In this document: positions 17,166 to 25,905 of the stretch, one piece after another
How the letters are laid out: every line of letters starts with the position of its first letter
Numbering within the stretch: position 1 is the stretch's first letter
Assembly: GCA_963777665.1 (NCBI GenBank)
Contig: CAVZRJ010000004.1
Span: 62,001-126,000 of the forward strand
DNA from: Bog-756 sp963777665
GTDB taxonomy: Bacteria > Actinomycetota > Acidimicrobiia > Acidimicrobiales > RAAP-2
Length of the DNA: 64,000 bases
Direction: 5' to 3'
Made by a program: the position numbers and the translations under genes
Notes under the pieces: generated by a model
Database searches by the model: none
What the model was told of the DNA's origin: nothing
What the model saw: only the letters and a program-made list of their open reading frames with translations

Positions 17166-18494
17166 CTACTTCTTCGGGGGATAGTAGTAGTACGGCTCGT
17201 CGCACCGGTAGCCGTGGGTCGGACCGTTCACCGGCGGGTCGTCGAGGCGCTGGAACTGACCGTTGACGATGTGGCCGATGATGTAGCAGGAAGCCGGCAC
17301 CTTTCCGGCCGGGTTGGCCGTGGCGAGGAGGTTGCCCGCGTTGAAGGAGGTGACCTTGCGCAGCTGCTCGAGCACCGAGCCCCGGGTCGGGTTGGGGCCT
17401 GCCGCCTGGAGGGCCTGGCTGAACAGCTCCGCCGAGGTCCAGCCGAAGAGCGTGTAGAGGTCGGCCTTGAACCCCGGAGAGGCCTTCTGGATCCAGCTCA
17501 GGAAGGTATTGACCGCCGGAATCGCTGATGCGTCCTCGCCGAGGAAGAGCGAGGTGGCCTGTGCGAGATAGCCGCCGTCGATGGCCGCCGCACCGCCCGA
17601 GTTCGGCACCAGCGCCTCGCTGTACGTCGAGGCGCCGAACACGACGACCGGGTGGTAGTCCTGCTGGTTGAGGGCCTTGACGACGGCAGCCGCGTAGTTC
17701 TCCGGCATCTGCTCGACGAAGAGGATCTTGACCCCGGCATTGCGCATGGAGACGACGTACTGGGTGAAGTCGGTCTGGGTGATGCCGAACTGGGGGTCGT
17801 AGACGACGTTGTAGCCCAGCGAGTTCATTGCCGCGTGCTCCGCTTCCCACTTGGAGATGGCCGACGGGACGTCCGCGACGAGGGCTCCCGCGTGCTTGAC
17901 GTCGGTTGGGTACTTCTTCTGGAAGTAGGTGAGGGGGCCGAGCTGCCAGCCGCCCGAGGCGGGCTCCGGGCTGAAGCTGTTAGGCAGGTTCCCGGTGGCC
18001 GTGTCGAGGCTGACGGTCACGTTGGGCACGTCCGGGTTGGCGGCGAGGACGGTCCCCCCGAAGCTGTCGAACGTGGAGAACCCGCCGACGAGGGCGAAGT
18101 CCTTCTGAGCAGCTTCCTGGGTGTACTGCTTGTTGGGTGCACCGGCGTAGCCGTCGTCGTAGGAGTCGACGAGGATCTTGCGACCGTGGATGCCGCCCTG
18201 GGAGTTCACGTAGGCGGCGTAGGCCTGCGCCCCGATATAGGCACCCTTGAACAGGCCTTCGAACAGCGTCGACACGTTGCCGATGGAGACCGTTGTGGAG
18301 GTGAGCCCGGTGGTGTCGCTGAAGGCCGACGCCGGGATGCCGGATGTCGAGGACCCGCCGGTGGAAGACGGCGGCTGACTGGTGGTCGAGGAGCAGGCCG
18401 TCAGTGTGACCGCAAGCACCAAGGCGGTCAGCGTCACCGCGGCAGGGGCACCCCTCCGGCACGCGCCGGTACGGTTCCGAATGGAATACCTCAC
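17166..18494 (-). CDS. branched-chain amino acid-type ABC substrate-binding lipoprotein
   Basis: A 442-residue exported lipoprotein. The signal peptide has an Arg-rich N-terminus and ends ALVLAVTLTACSS, a lipobox with Cys as the lipidated residue, followed by a Ser/Thr-rich linker. The rest is a type 1 periplasmic-binding fold (Leu/Ile/Val-binding class), with NSQGGIHGRKI and the conserved hinge strands. No permease or ATPase genes lie beside it, so it is an orphan receptor here. GTG 18494 is chosen because GGGAG lies just upstream. The C-terminus is unusual, ending in four tyrosines and PPKK. Confidence 0.9.
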   Translation of the reverse strand: MRYSIRNRTGACRRGAPAAVTLTALVLAVTLTACSSTTSQPPSSTGGSSTSGIPASAFSDTTGLTSTTVSIGNVSTLFEGLFKGAYIGAQAYAAYVNSQGGIHGRKILVDSYDDGYAGAPNKQYTQEAAQKDFALVGGFSTFDSFGGTVLAANPDVPNVTVSLDTATGNLPNSFSPEPASGGWQLGPLTYFQKKYPTDVKHAGALVADVPSAISKWEAEHAAMNSLGYNVVYDPQFGITQTDFTQYVVSMRNAGVKILFVEQMPENYAAAVVKALNQQDYHPVVVFGASTYSEALVPNSGGAAAIDGGYLAQATSLFLGEDASAIPAVNTFLSWIQKASPGFKADLYTLFGWTSAELFSQALQAAGPNPTRGSVLEQLRKVTSFNAGNLLATANPAGKVPASCYIIGHIVNGQFQRLDDPPVNGPTHGYRCDEPYYYYPPKK

Positions 18495-18606
18495 AGCAGG
18501 CTCCCCCTTGGTCGTCGGCGGTCCCGGCAGGTCATCGATCCCTCCCCGGGGAGACACCGTGACCAGACTCTAGAGAAAGTGAACGGCGCGCGCGTGGCGC
18601 ACCCGC

Positions 18607-19311
18607 TCACCCGTCCCCTGTCGTTGCCGTGCGGTCCTCCGCCAAGTGCATCGCCTCGATGCGGGTGCGCTCCATGTGCACGAACTCCCCGACCGCCTCG
18701 ACGGTGACGACGCCGTCCTGGAGCAGTCGGCCACGGCTGTGCACACGGCGGTCGGTCCGCCGGGTGACCCACGACTCGAACACCGACTCCACGCCCACCC
18801 GGGTCGGCTTGCGGTACTTGATCGTGAGCTCGACGGTGGGACCCGCCGCGTCAACCAGCACGTTGGCCGCGGTGAGCATGATGTCGAAGCACCCGGCGAG
18901 GGCAGCGCCGTGCACGCACCCCGGCGCCCCCTCGTAGGTCGGCGAGAAGACCACCCGGCCGATGGCAAGGGGCGGACTGAACTCGACCTCGACCGGGGGG
19001 GACAGCGGGTTGCAGCTGCCGATGACCATGTCGAAGGGCATGGCCGAGGCGAGGGCGCCGACCTCGTCGGACCCGACCGGGTGCTCGGCGAACCGTCCGA
19101 CCGGCACCGGACCCTCCGCCGGCACCGAGGCCTCCAGCCGGTCAGCGAGCTCCGTGGCCCGTCGTGCCGCCTCGTCGAGCACCGCCGGCGGCGGGGTCGA
19201 GGTGACGGTGAGCTCCATCAGTCGACGTACCGCCGCGGCCAGCTGCTCGCGGCCTCCGCCACTCCACGGTCTGCCGGGTGGTCCCTCGCGGCGGGGCGGC
19301 TCCTCAGGCAT
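18607..19311 (-). CDS. PaaI-type hotdog thioesterase
   Basis: A 234-residue protein. The N-terminal 80 residues are variable and charged. The hotdog domain (about 120-234) has GCVHGAALAGCFDIML, the acyl-CoA thioesterase helix, and a strand set ending VEAVGEFVHM. It likely hydrolyses an acyl-CoA. ATG 19311 overlaps the 3' end of the F420-type oxidoreductase gene by 8 bp, so the two are one transcription unit with the enoyl-CoA hydratase gene upstream. Substrate unknown. Confidence 0.88.
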   Translation of the reverse strand: MPEEPPRREGPPGRPWSGGGREQLAAAVRRLMELTVTSTPPPAVLDEAARRATELADRLEASVPAEGPVPVGRFAEHPVGSDEVGALASAMPFDMVIGSCNPLSPPVEVEFSPPLAIGRVVFSPTYEGAPGCVHGAALAGCFDIMLTAANVLVDAAGPTVELTIKYRKPTRVGVESVFESWVTRRTDRRVHSRGRLLQDGVVTVEAVGEFVHMERTRIEAMHLAEDRTATTGDG

Positions 19312-20161
19312 CCGCGTCACCGAACCGCGCCACGTAGCCGGCTTGCTCGTCGAGCACCCGGAGCATCGCGGAGCGGCCACCGGACGGCACCCGCAGCACC
19401 ACCTCGTCGACACCCAGGTCGCGGAAGTGGCCGAGCTTTGCGTCCGAGGGGACGGTTCCGAACGGGACCACCCGCACTGATCCGGGGTCCCGCCCGTCCT
19501 CCTCGACCGCACGCCGCAGTGCCGGCACCGCCTCGGCCAGCCCCGATCCGCCGACCGGGAGCCATCCGTCGGCGTACTCGGCGATGGCTCCGAAGGTCAC
19601 GGGGCCGGCACGGCCTCCGACGAGAACGGGGACCCTCGGACGCTGGACGGGCTTCGGCGAGCTCCAGCACGGGTCGAGCTCGACATGGTCCCCGTGGAAC
19701 TCGGCGGGGTCGGCGCCCCAGAGCGCCTGCATGCAGAGGACGTGCTCGCGGGCCACCTCCCGACGCCGCGAGAAGTCGATGCCGTGGTCGGCCGCCTCCG
19801 CCCGGTTCCAACCGAACCCGATACCGAGGACGACCCGCCCGCCGCTCACGTGGTCGAGGGTGGCGACCTGCTTGGCCAGCACGATCGGGTCGTGCTGTGC
19901 GACCAGGACCACCCCGGTCCCGAGACGGAGGGTGGTGGTCACCGACGCCATGGTGGCCAGGGCCACGAACGGGTCGAGACTGCGCCGGTAGTCCTCCAGA
20001 TGCACCCCTTCGACCAGGGCAGGCGGTGAGTCGGCCCGGACCGGGAGATGGGTGTGCTCGGGGAGGTAGAGCGAGTCGAACCCGCGCTCCTCGACGGCGA
20101 TGGCCAGGTCGGCGGGCGCCATGGCCCGATCGGTGAGGAAGGCGGTGATCCCGAGCCGCAC
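19304..20161 (-). CDS. LLM-class F420-dependent oxidoreductase
   Basis: A 285-residue TIM-barrel protein of the luciferase-like monooxygenase class. Marks: DSLYLPEHTHLP near the N-terminus, the VSGGRVVLGIGFGWNRAEA loop, and VPVLVGGRAGP on strand 7. In actinobacteria this subgroup (with the HTHLPVRADSP segment) is usually F420-dependent; the reaction is unknown. It sits between an enoyl-CoA hydratase and a thioesterase, so a role in lipid or steroid-like degradation is plausible. The start is GTG 20161. Confidence 0.92.
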   Translation of the reverse strand: MRLGITAFLTDRAMAPADLAIAVEERGFDSLYLPEHTHLPVRADSPPALVEGVHLEDYRRSLDPFVALATMASVTTTLRLGTGVVLVAQHDPIVLAKQVATLDHVSGGRVVLGIGFGWNRAEAADHGIDFSRRREVAREHVLCMQALWGADPAEFHGDHVELDPCWSSPKPVQRPRVPVLVGGRAGPVTFGAIAEYADGWLPVGGSGLAEAVPALRRAVEEDGRDPGSVRVVPFGTVPSDAKLGHFRDLGVDEVVLRVPSGGRSAMLRVLDEQAGYVARFGDADA

Positions 20162-20167
20162 GGCCGG

Positions 20168-20932
20168 TCACTCCCCGAGCCCGGCAACCAGCTGGGACCC
20201 CGGATTGCGCGAGGGGTCGGCGAAGAGGGCGGCGAACGCGGCCTCCTCACGCCGGCGGGCGTCGGCCACGGCGGAGCCGCGACCGGCCAGCATCAGGCGC
20301 TTGATCTCACGGGTGGCATGCGCCGGGAACGAGGCGATGGTGCGAGCCAGGGCGAGGGTCTCCCCGAGCACGGTACCGGCCGGGCAGACCCGCAACGCGA
20401 GGCCGGCGTCCACCGCCTCGGCAGCGCTGATCCACTCCGAGGCGAGCAGCGCGGCGGCTGCCCGTTGCCATCCCATCCGGGCCGGGAGCAGCACGCTGCT
20501 GGCGGCCTCCGGCGGCACGCCCATCTCCGCGAAGGGAACCCGCAGCCGGGCGTCCTCGTCGATGAGCACGAGGTCGACGTGGCCGAGCAGCGAGCATCCG
20601 AGCCCCATTCCCACGCCGTGCACCGCGGCGAGCAACGGCTTGTCGAACCCGACCACCACATCGAGCAGGTCTCGGAAGCCCGAGCCGGCGTCCGGGCCGG
20701 ACTCCCCGGTGGCGATGGCCGCCATCTCCCGCAAGTCCTGGCCGGAGGAGAACACGGTGCCCCGGCCGGACAGCACCACGGCCCGCACCTCGTCGTCAGC
20801 CAACGCGTCGGTCAGTGCGTCGGTCACTGCGCGGTACATGGCCCGGTCGAACGCGTTGCGTGCCTCGGGGCGGTCGAAGGTGACGCTCATCACGCCGTGC
20901 TCGAGCCCGACCTCGACCCGGTGGTCGGTCAT
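20168..20932 (-). CDS. enoyl-CoA hydratase/isomerase
   Basis: A 254-residue crotonase-family enzyme. TFDRPEARNAFDRAMYRAV is the N-terminal CoA-binding motif. Oxyanion-hole segments are SSGQDLREM and VHGVGMGLGCSLLGHVDLV, and the acid residue lies in MGVPPEAASS. It hydrates or isomerises an enoyl-CoA. It is spaced 6 bp from the F420-type gene downstream. The substrate cannot be told. Confidence 0.93.
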   Translation of the reverse strand: MTDHRVEVGLEHGVMSVTFDRPEARNAFDRAMYRAVTDALTDALADDEVRAVVLSGRGTVFSSGQDLREMAAIATGESGPDAGSGFRDLLDVVVGFDKPLLAAVHGVGMGLGCSLLGHVDLVLIDEDARLRVPFAEMGVPPEAASSVLLPARMGWQRAAAALLASEWISAAEAVDAGLALRVCPAGTVLGETLALARTIASFPAHATREIKRLMLAGRGSAVADARRREEAAFAALFADPSRNPGSQLVAGLGE

Positions 20933-21011
20933 CGACGGCCGCGGGCCCGGATGCGCGCCGGTGAGGTACCGCCCTCGGTCATGGGCGCACCGTCGGTGGC
21001 ATCCGCAGCGC

Positions 21012-21432
21012 TCACGTCCCCGCTCCGGTGGTGCCCGGCGGAGGAGCAGCGGCCTCCGCCATACGGCGCTGGGCGATGACCTTTTCGGCCACGGCGTTGA
21101 CCTCGGTCGAGAGCGGCCATCCGATGTAGTGGGTCAGGTGCAGCACGAGCTCGCGCACCTGCTCCTCGGTGAGCTCGCCGCTCGAGCGCCGAGCGGAACT
21201 GGATCTCGACGAGCGACGCCTGGCCCAAAGCGGCCAGCACGCCGATGGTGGTCAGGCGGCGGTCCCGGACCCCGAGTGCATCCCTGCTCCAGACCGTCCC
21301 GAAGAGGTGGTCGACGGTGAATGCGACGTAGGGACCCTCGAGCTGGTCCGGGTCGACGGAAAAGCCGTAGACCTCCTCCATCTTGGCAATGCCCCTGGAA
21401 CGGGGCGTCCCGCCCGCGCTCGGCTCGCTCAT
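21012..21432 (-). CDS. carboxymuconolactone decarboxylase-like protein, frameshifted
   Basis: The N-terminal 87 residues (GIAKMEEVYGFSV, FGTVWSRDALGVRDRRLTT and ASLVEIQFRSALE) are a clear CMD/AhpD-like fold. At about 21183 the family sequence continues in the next frame as GELTEEQVRELVLHLTHYIG and ends at 21012. Either one base is inserted or two are lost in this sequence. The open frame as written would run to 20929 with an unrelated tail. These proteins carry out decarboxylation or act as peroxidase-like folds in aromatic or steroid catabolism; no CxxC is visible. A real mutation or a sequence error are both possible. Confidence 0.8.
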
Positions 21433-21459
21433 GGTTGCCTGCTCCCCCGGTCGGGTCCA

Positions 21460-21540
21460 TCACGCGGGTTCGGCGCTCGACTTGATCTCGAGGTACTCCT
21501 CGAACCCGGCAATGCCCGACTCGCGGCCCACACCCGAGGG
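21460..21540 (-). pseudogene. aldehyde dehydrogenase C-terminal remnant
   Basis: Twenty-six codons, from PSGVGRESGIAGFEEYLEIK to a TGA stop, match the C-terminus of NAD-dependent aldehyde dehydrogenases, where a G-x-G-R-E-x-G loop is followed by a YLExK strand. Immediately upstream the frame becomes Arg-rich and unlike the family, and no catalytic part is found within the 320 bp before tetR. Short stretches in other frames may be further debris. It is a deletion remnant, not a gene. Confidence 0.6.
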
Positions 21541-21848
21541 CCGTCGTCGGCGCCGTGGCCTGCACGCAGGCTGCGGAGATCGTGCTCACGATGAGGAAGG
21601 CGGTTTCCGGCCGGTCGCCGCGCGAGGCCACCCCGACGGTCGGCAGCGGACCCCCTCGGCACCATCGGTCGATCGCTCCTTGGACACGGTCAGCGTCACT
21701 CCCCGGTCGTGCGTCGCCAGCCGGTCGGCCGGCGCCGTCATCGGACGTCTTGTGTGGACATGTTGCCTGACCCGCTCGCCTCGGGCTGCCGAGGCCGGGC
21801 GCGGGCGGCGTGCCCGGAACGCCAGGGGGATTGGACAGGTGTCTGGAC
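21541..21848. other. non-coding gap before tetR
   Basis: This stretch between the aldehyde dehydrogenase remnant and tetR holds no convincing gene. Several short frames on the minus strand are open, but none shows a domain or a ribosome site. It could contain shuffled debris of the lost dehydrogenase and the promoter of the CMD-like gene. Confidence 0.5.
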
Positions 21849-21904
21849 TATAGTATGCGTCGATGACCGACACCAGGCCGACAGCGGCCCGGGCCGAGCG
21901 GTGA
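21849..21904 (+). promoter_or_regulatory. promoter and leaderless 13-codon ORF coupled to tetR
   Basis: TATAGT (21849-21854) lies inside the 8-bp palindrome ACTATAGT. Eight nt later an ATG opens a 13-residue ORF (MTDTRPTAARAER) whose TGA overlaps the tetR GTG as GTGA. The inverted arms GGTGTC and GACACC flank this region and could be a TetR operator. The layout suggests a leaderless mini-ORF delivering ribosomes to the regulator start. Confidence 0.5.
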
Positions 21905-22554
21905 GCACCTCCCCCCTCCCGAGCGGGGACGGTGCGCCGTTGGGCCTCCACGTGGAGGCGACCAGGCGCCGTCTGAGCGTGCGTCAGGCCGAAGTGGTCT
22001 CCAACCTCGTCCAGGCCGCGGAGGACGAGGTCGAGGAGGTCGGGTACTCCGGGCTCACGGTGCGCAACGTGGCCCGGCGGGCCGGCGTGGCCCCGGCTAC
22101 CGCGTACACGTACTTCAGCTCGAAGGACCATCTGCTCGCCGAGGTGCTCTGGCGACGCATGGAGGCACTGCCCCCGGTCGCCGGCGATGACGGGCTCCCG
22201 ATGGCGGAGCGCATCGAGGAGGCCGTGCGGGCGATGATCCTCTTCGCCGCCCAGAGCCCCGCACTGGTCGACGCCTGCACGGTTGCACTGCTCAGTCCCA
22301 ACCCGGACGTCCGGCACCTGCGCGACCGGATTGGGAGCACCATCCACCACCGACTGGCGGCCGCGGCGGGCCCGGGCACCGACCCGCGGGTGATCCGGGT
22401 CCTCGAGACCTGCTACTCGGGGGCCCTCCTCACGGCCGGCATCGGCCACATGTCGTTCCTCGACATCCCCTCGTTCGTGGCCGGTGCGGCCACACTCATG
22501 ATCGGCGTCCCGGACCAGGGGACGGCTGGCGCCGAAAGTGGCGAGGGCCGGTGA
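21901..22554 (+). CDS. TetR-family repressor
   Basis: A 217-residue regulator. The HTH is YSGLTVRNVARRAGVAPATA followed by YTYFSSKDHLLAEVLWRR, the TetR recognition helix and start of the ligand domain. Helical ligand-binding sequence follows to the end. The GTG start overlaps a 13-codon mini-ORF, and its own stop overlaps the GTG of the P450 gene, so regulator and P450 are coupled. It likely controls the P450 gene and perhaps the divergent CMD-like operon. The ligand is unknown. Confidence 0.93.
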   Translation: MSTSPLPSGDGAPLGLHVEATRRRLSVRQAEVVSNLVQAAEDEVEEVGYSGLTVRNVARRAGVAPATAYTYFSSKDHLLAEVLWRRMEALPPVAGDDGLPMAERIEEAVRAMILFAAQSPALVDACTVALLSPNPDVRHLRDRIGSTIHHRLAAAAGPGTDPRVIRVLETCYSGALLTAGIGHMSFLDIPSFVAGAATLMIGVPDQGTAGAESGEGR

Positions 22555-23758
22555 CCACCTCCGATCTCCGCCTGCCCCTCGACTACAACCCGTACGTCGT
22601 ACGACATGCACGAGAACCCCTATCCCACCTACGCGCGGCTACGCGCGGAGGCGCCCGTCTACCGCAACGACGAGTTCGACTTCTGGGCGTTGTCGCGGCA
22701 CGACGACGTACTGGCAGCGTTCCGCAACGTCGATCTCTACTCGAACGCCTACGGCGTGTCCCTCGACCCGAGTGCTTTCAGTCCCGACGCCCACCGGACC
22801 ATGTCCTTCCTCGCGCTCGACCCGCCGAGACACACCAGGATGCGCTCGCTGGTCGGCAAGGGGTTCACCCCGACCAAGGTGGGTGCGATGGAGGACCGGG
22901 TCCGCCAGATCACCCGCGAGCACCTCGAGCCGGCACTCGAGCGCGGCACGTTCGACTTCATCGCCGACTTCGCCGGCAAGGTGCCGATGGACGTGATCTC
23001 CGAGCTGGTCGGCGTTCCCCGCACGGACCGTCCTGAGCTGCGCCGCCTCGCCGATCTGGTCCTCCATCGCGAGGACGGCGTGTTCGACGTGCCGCCCACC
23101 GGGATGGAGGCGGCACTGACCCTGGTGGGCTACTACCAGGAGATGGTCGACGAACGCCGGAGGGTCGCCACAGGACGATCTGACCTCGGCACTGCTGGTG
23201 GCCGAGGTCGACGGCGACCGTCTCACCGACGAGGAGATCGTGTCCTTCCTGTTCCTCATGGTGGTGGCTGGCAACGAGACCACGACCAAGTTGCTCGGGA
23301 ACGCGTGGTATTGGGGGTGGCGCAACCCGGACGAGCGGGCCAAGCCGTTCAGGGATCCGGCGCGGGTGCCCGACTGGGTCGAAGAGACCCTTCGCTACGA
23401 CACCTCGAGCCAGATGCTGCTGCGGGTGACCCGCGCACCGGTCGACCTTCACGGTACGAACATCCCCGAGGGGGACCGGGTGCTGTTGCTGGTGGGCTCG
23501 GCCAACCGCGACGACGCAGTCTTCCCCGAAGCCGACCGCTACGACCTCGACCGCGACACCAGCCGCCTGGTCAGCTTCGGCAGCGGCAGGCACTTCTGCA
23601 TGGGCGCGTCCCTTGCCCGCATGGAGGCCCGGATCGGACTCTCCGAGCTCGTCGCCCGGGTCGCGGGCTACGAGGTGGACCCCGCGGGCATCGAGCGGGT
23701 CCACTCGATCAACGTCCGGGGCCTCGCCGCCCTCCCCACCTCGGTGGTCCTCCGCTGA
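22551..23758 (+). CDS. cytochrome P450, two frameshifts
   Basis: A full-length bacterial P450 (about 401 residues after correction). It starts at GTG 22551, overlapping the tetR stop. Family text runs LRLPLDYNPY in one frame, then YDMHENPYPTYARLRAE in the next (shift near 22597), and shifts again near 23171 before QDDLTSALLVAEVDGDRL. Two single-base insertions would explain both, since removing two bases gives 402 codons. The I-helix AGNETTT, the EETLRY ExxR motif and the heme loop FGSGRHFCMG with its ligand Cys are present. It hydroxylates an unknown, probably hydrophobic, substrate and needs a ferredoxin. Confidence 0.88.
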
Positions 23759-23856
23759 TGGCCGGATTCGCCCGGCACCCGGAACGCCGGCCCACGGTCG
23801 AGGCCGCCGTCCGATTCTGCCCGACCCACGCCCTGTCCATCGTCGAGGAGGAGTAG
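23758..23856 (+). pseudogene. truncated ferredoxin C-terminus
   Basis: A 32-codon frame starts with ATG overlapping the P450 stop (TGATG) and ends AVRFCPTHALSIVEEE, like the C-terminus of the small ferredoxins that serve P450 enzymes. The N-terminal half with three cluster Cys residues is missing; there is no room for it because the P450 is complete. It therefore looks like a deletion product. If so, the P450 must use a ferredoxin encoded elsewhere. Confidence 0.55.
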
Positions 23857-23859
23857 CCC

Positions 23860-24423
23860 GTGCCGTCGTTCCCCCGCAGTGAGCTCGAAGAGATGATGCA
23901 GCGCTGGCTGGACCTCAACCAGCGCTGCGAGGCGGAGCTGGACTGGCGACCACTCGCCGAGATGTTCACAGAGGACGCGACCTACGGGTGGAACGTGGGC
24001 CCCAACGACGAGTTCATGGCCGTCGGGCGCGACCAGATCCGCGACTACGCGGTCGGTCTCGAGATGGAGGGGCTCGGCGGCTGGACCTACCCCTACATGC
24101 GCATCCTCATCGACGACGTCCAGGGGGAGATCCTCGGCCTGTGGCGACAGGTGGCCGACGCAACCCGCGCCGACGGGAGCCACTACGAGATCGCAGGGCT
24201 CGGGGGCAGCTGGTTCCGGTACGCGGGCGGATTCCGCTGGAGCTGGCAGCGGGACTTCTTCGACGTGGGGAACGCGACGGCCACCTACTTCGAGATGATC
24301 TCCGCTGGCGCCCTCAGCCCGGGCATGCAACAGCGCATCGAACGGGCGGCAACGGGTGGCCGGCAGCCCGGTCACTTCCCGGTCGGGAAGGCCCCGGTCG
24401 GGCTCTGGGAGGGCGTGCACTGA
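23860..24423 (+). CDS. NTF2-like / SnoaL-type protein
   Basis: A 187-residue protein of the NTF2-like fold: N-terminal helix ELEEMMQRWLDLNQRCEAEL, then AEMFTEDATYGWNVG and a curved sheet with GGSWFRYAGGFRWSWQRDFF. Members are often steroid-type isomerases or polyketide cyclases, and related proteins accompany P450 and Baeyer-Villiger enzymes in catabolic clusters. Start GTG 23860 is 3 nt after the ferredoxin remnant. The reaction is unknown. A strong hairpin follows the gene. Confidence 0.8.
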   Translation: MPSFPRSELEEMMQRWLDLNQRCEAELDWRPLAEMFTEDATYGWNVGPNDEFMAVGRDQIRDYAVGLEMEGLGGWTYPYMRILIDDVQGEILGLWRQVADATRADGSHYEIAGLGGSWFRYAGGFRWSWQRDFFDVGNATATYFEMISAGALSPGMQQRIERAATGGRQPGHFPVGKAPVGLWEGVH

Positions 24424-24432
24424 GCCCCGACG

Positions 24433-24466
24433 CACTACGCGGCGCCCCGGAGGGCGCCGCGTAGTG
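24433..24466. terminator. 15-bp perfect hairpin after the P450 operon
   Basis: Arms CACTACGCGGCGCCC and GGGCGCCGCGTAGTG pair perfectly around the loop CGGA. There is no T-run, so it would act as a strong but atypical terminator or mRNA stabiliser. It begins 10 nt after the NTF2-like stop codon and closes the tetR-P450 operon. Confidence 0.8.
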
Positions 24467-24755
24467 ACGGATTTGCTGTAGTGACGCCGGGCTCCCGCGA
24501 GGCGCCGGATGGGACCAACGGTCCGGCTAGGTGGCCCGGTGGGTGTCTGGCTGGGATTCGCCAGGTGGTACAGCGAGCCGCCTCAGCGGCCAGCCACCTC
24601 CAGGGTCCCAAATCGTTTATCGCTCAGTTGGACCACCTCCTCTCTCTGGTGCGCCCATGGTAGCGCCGGGCGCGCTCCATGCGGCTCATTCGGAACCCCG
24701 GGCGACAGCCCGGCGGGCGTGCCACGGACGCGGCCGTCAGGGCGACCGGACCGGG
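24467..24755. other. non-coding gap
   Basis: Between the hairpin and the end of the alcohol dehydrogenase gene I see no gene, RNA or repeat. Short open frames exist on the plus strand but show no domain, ribosome site or compositional bias. Confidence 0.5.
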
Positions 24756-25781
24756 TCAGGGGCGGAGCAGCACCTTGATGCATTCGGCGCTCCTGGCGGC
24801 CACCGCGGCATAGGCGCCCGCGGCCTCCGACAGGGGGAAGGCGTGGGTGAAGATGCCGTCGGTTCGGAGGCGCCCGTCGGTGACGAGCGGCACGAGCTCC
24901 CTCCAGGTCCGGTGGACCGGCGCGGTGGTCAGGCGCAGGGTTACGCTGTGCAGGAGGGCCGAGAGGACCGGCATCGGATAGGGGGTCAGATCGTGGACCC
25001 CGATGACCGAGACGGTGCCCCCAGGTCGCACCGCTGACAACGCGTCGTCGAGGGTGGCGTCGTGGGCGACCGCGTCGATGACTGCGTCGGCACCCAGGCC
25101 GTCGGTCGCCTCGAGCACCGCTTCGACGGTCGGGCCCTCCAGTGGCTCGGCGCCCGACGCTGCGGCCCGGTCCCTCCGACCGGCCACCGGGTCGGCGGCC
25201 AGCACCCGCCCCGCGCCGAGGGCGAGCATCGAACGGACAGCGCAGAGGCCGACCGCCCCGAGTCCGAGCACCGCCACCGTGCCGCCCGGCGGGACGTCGG
25301 CCCGCTGTGCGCCGGCCCATCCGGTGCACAGGTTGTCGGTCAGGAGGAGGGCCGCCTCGTCGTCCATCCCGTCGGGGATGCCCAGGAGCTGGAAGTCGGC
25401 GGCCGGCACCGCGACCGCGGTGGCCTGGCCAGCACCGAGCTCCCCGGACCCGAAGATCTTCGGCCCCTCGGCACAGAGGACGGGGTCCCCGGCGCTGCAT
25501 CCCGCGCACTTCCCGCATCCGGTGACCGAGGCGGTCAGCACCCGGTCGCCGACCCGGAACCGCCTGACCTCGGAGCCCACCTCGACCACCGTGCCGAGGA
25601 ACTCGTGGCCGACCGGGAGCCCCCCGCCGGCGGGGAGGTCTCCGTCGTAGAAGTGCATGTCCGAACCGCAGATGGCGGTCGCGTCGACGGACACCACGGC
25701 TCCCCCGTGTCCGGGCGGTACCGGATCGGGAGCCTCGGCCACGACGACCCGTCCCGCCCCCTCGATCACCACGTGGCGCAC
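24756..25781 (-). CDS. zinc-dependent alcohol dehydrogenase (MDR family)
   Basis: A 341-residue medium-chain dehydrogenase. Catalytic zinc ligands are visible in ATAICGSDMHFYDG and VGHEFLGTV, and the structural zinc set is CGKCAGC with a later Cys in PVLC. The Rossmann motif is VLGLGAVGLCAV. It oxidises an alcohol or reduces a ketone with NAD(P). It is divergent from the Baeyer-Villiger enzyme; an alcohol-to-ketone-to-ester sequence is chemically sensible but is inference. The start is GTG 25781. Confidence 0.94.
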   Translation of the reverse strand: MRHVVIEGAGRVVVAEAPDPVPPGHGGAVVSVDATAICGSDMHFYDGDLPAGGGLPVGHEFLGTVVEVGSEVRRFRVGDRVLTASVTGCGKCAGCSAGDPVLCAEGPKIFGSGELGAGQATAVAVPAADFQLLGIPDGMDDEAALLLTDNLCTGWAGAQRADVPPGGTVAVLGLGAVGLCAVRSMLALGAGRVLAADPVAGRRDRAAASGAEPLEGPTVEAVLEATDGLGADAVIDAVAHDATLDDALSAVRPGGTVSVIGVHDLTPYPMPVLSALLHSVTLRLTTAPVHRTWRELVPLVTDGRLRTDGIFTHAFPLSEAAGAYAAVAARSAECIKVLLRP

Positions 25782-25905
25782 GGCTCTCCCCGGTCGTCCG
25801 ACGTCAACGCTCCGTACTCTCGCACACCGGCTGCCGGAGCGACTCCCGTACACCGACCGCCGTGGGCCCACGCCACGGCCCGGCCCTGCGGCGTAGTGTC
25901 CGGCC

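Noticed and set aside
24481..24778. Two short ORFs after the hairpin
   Set aside because: No domain, ribosome site or codon bias; composition resembles intergenic DNA.
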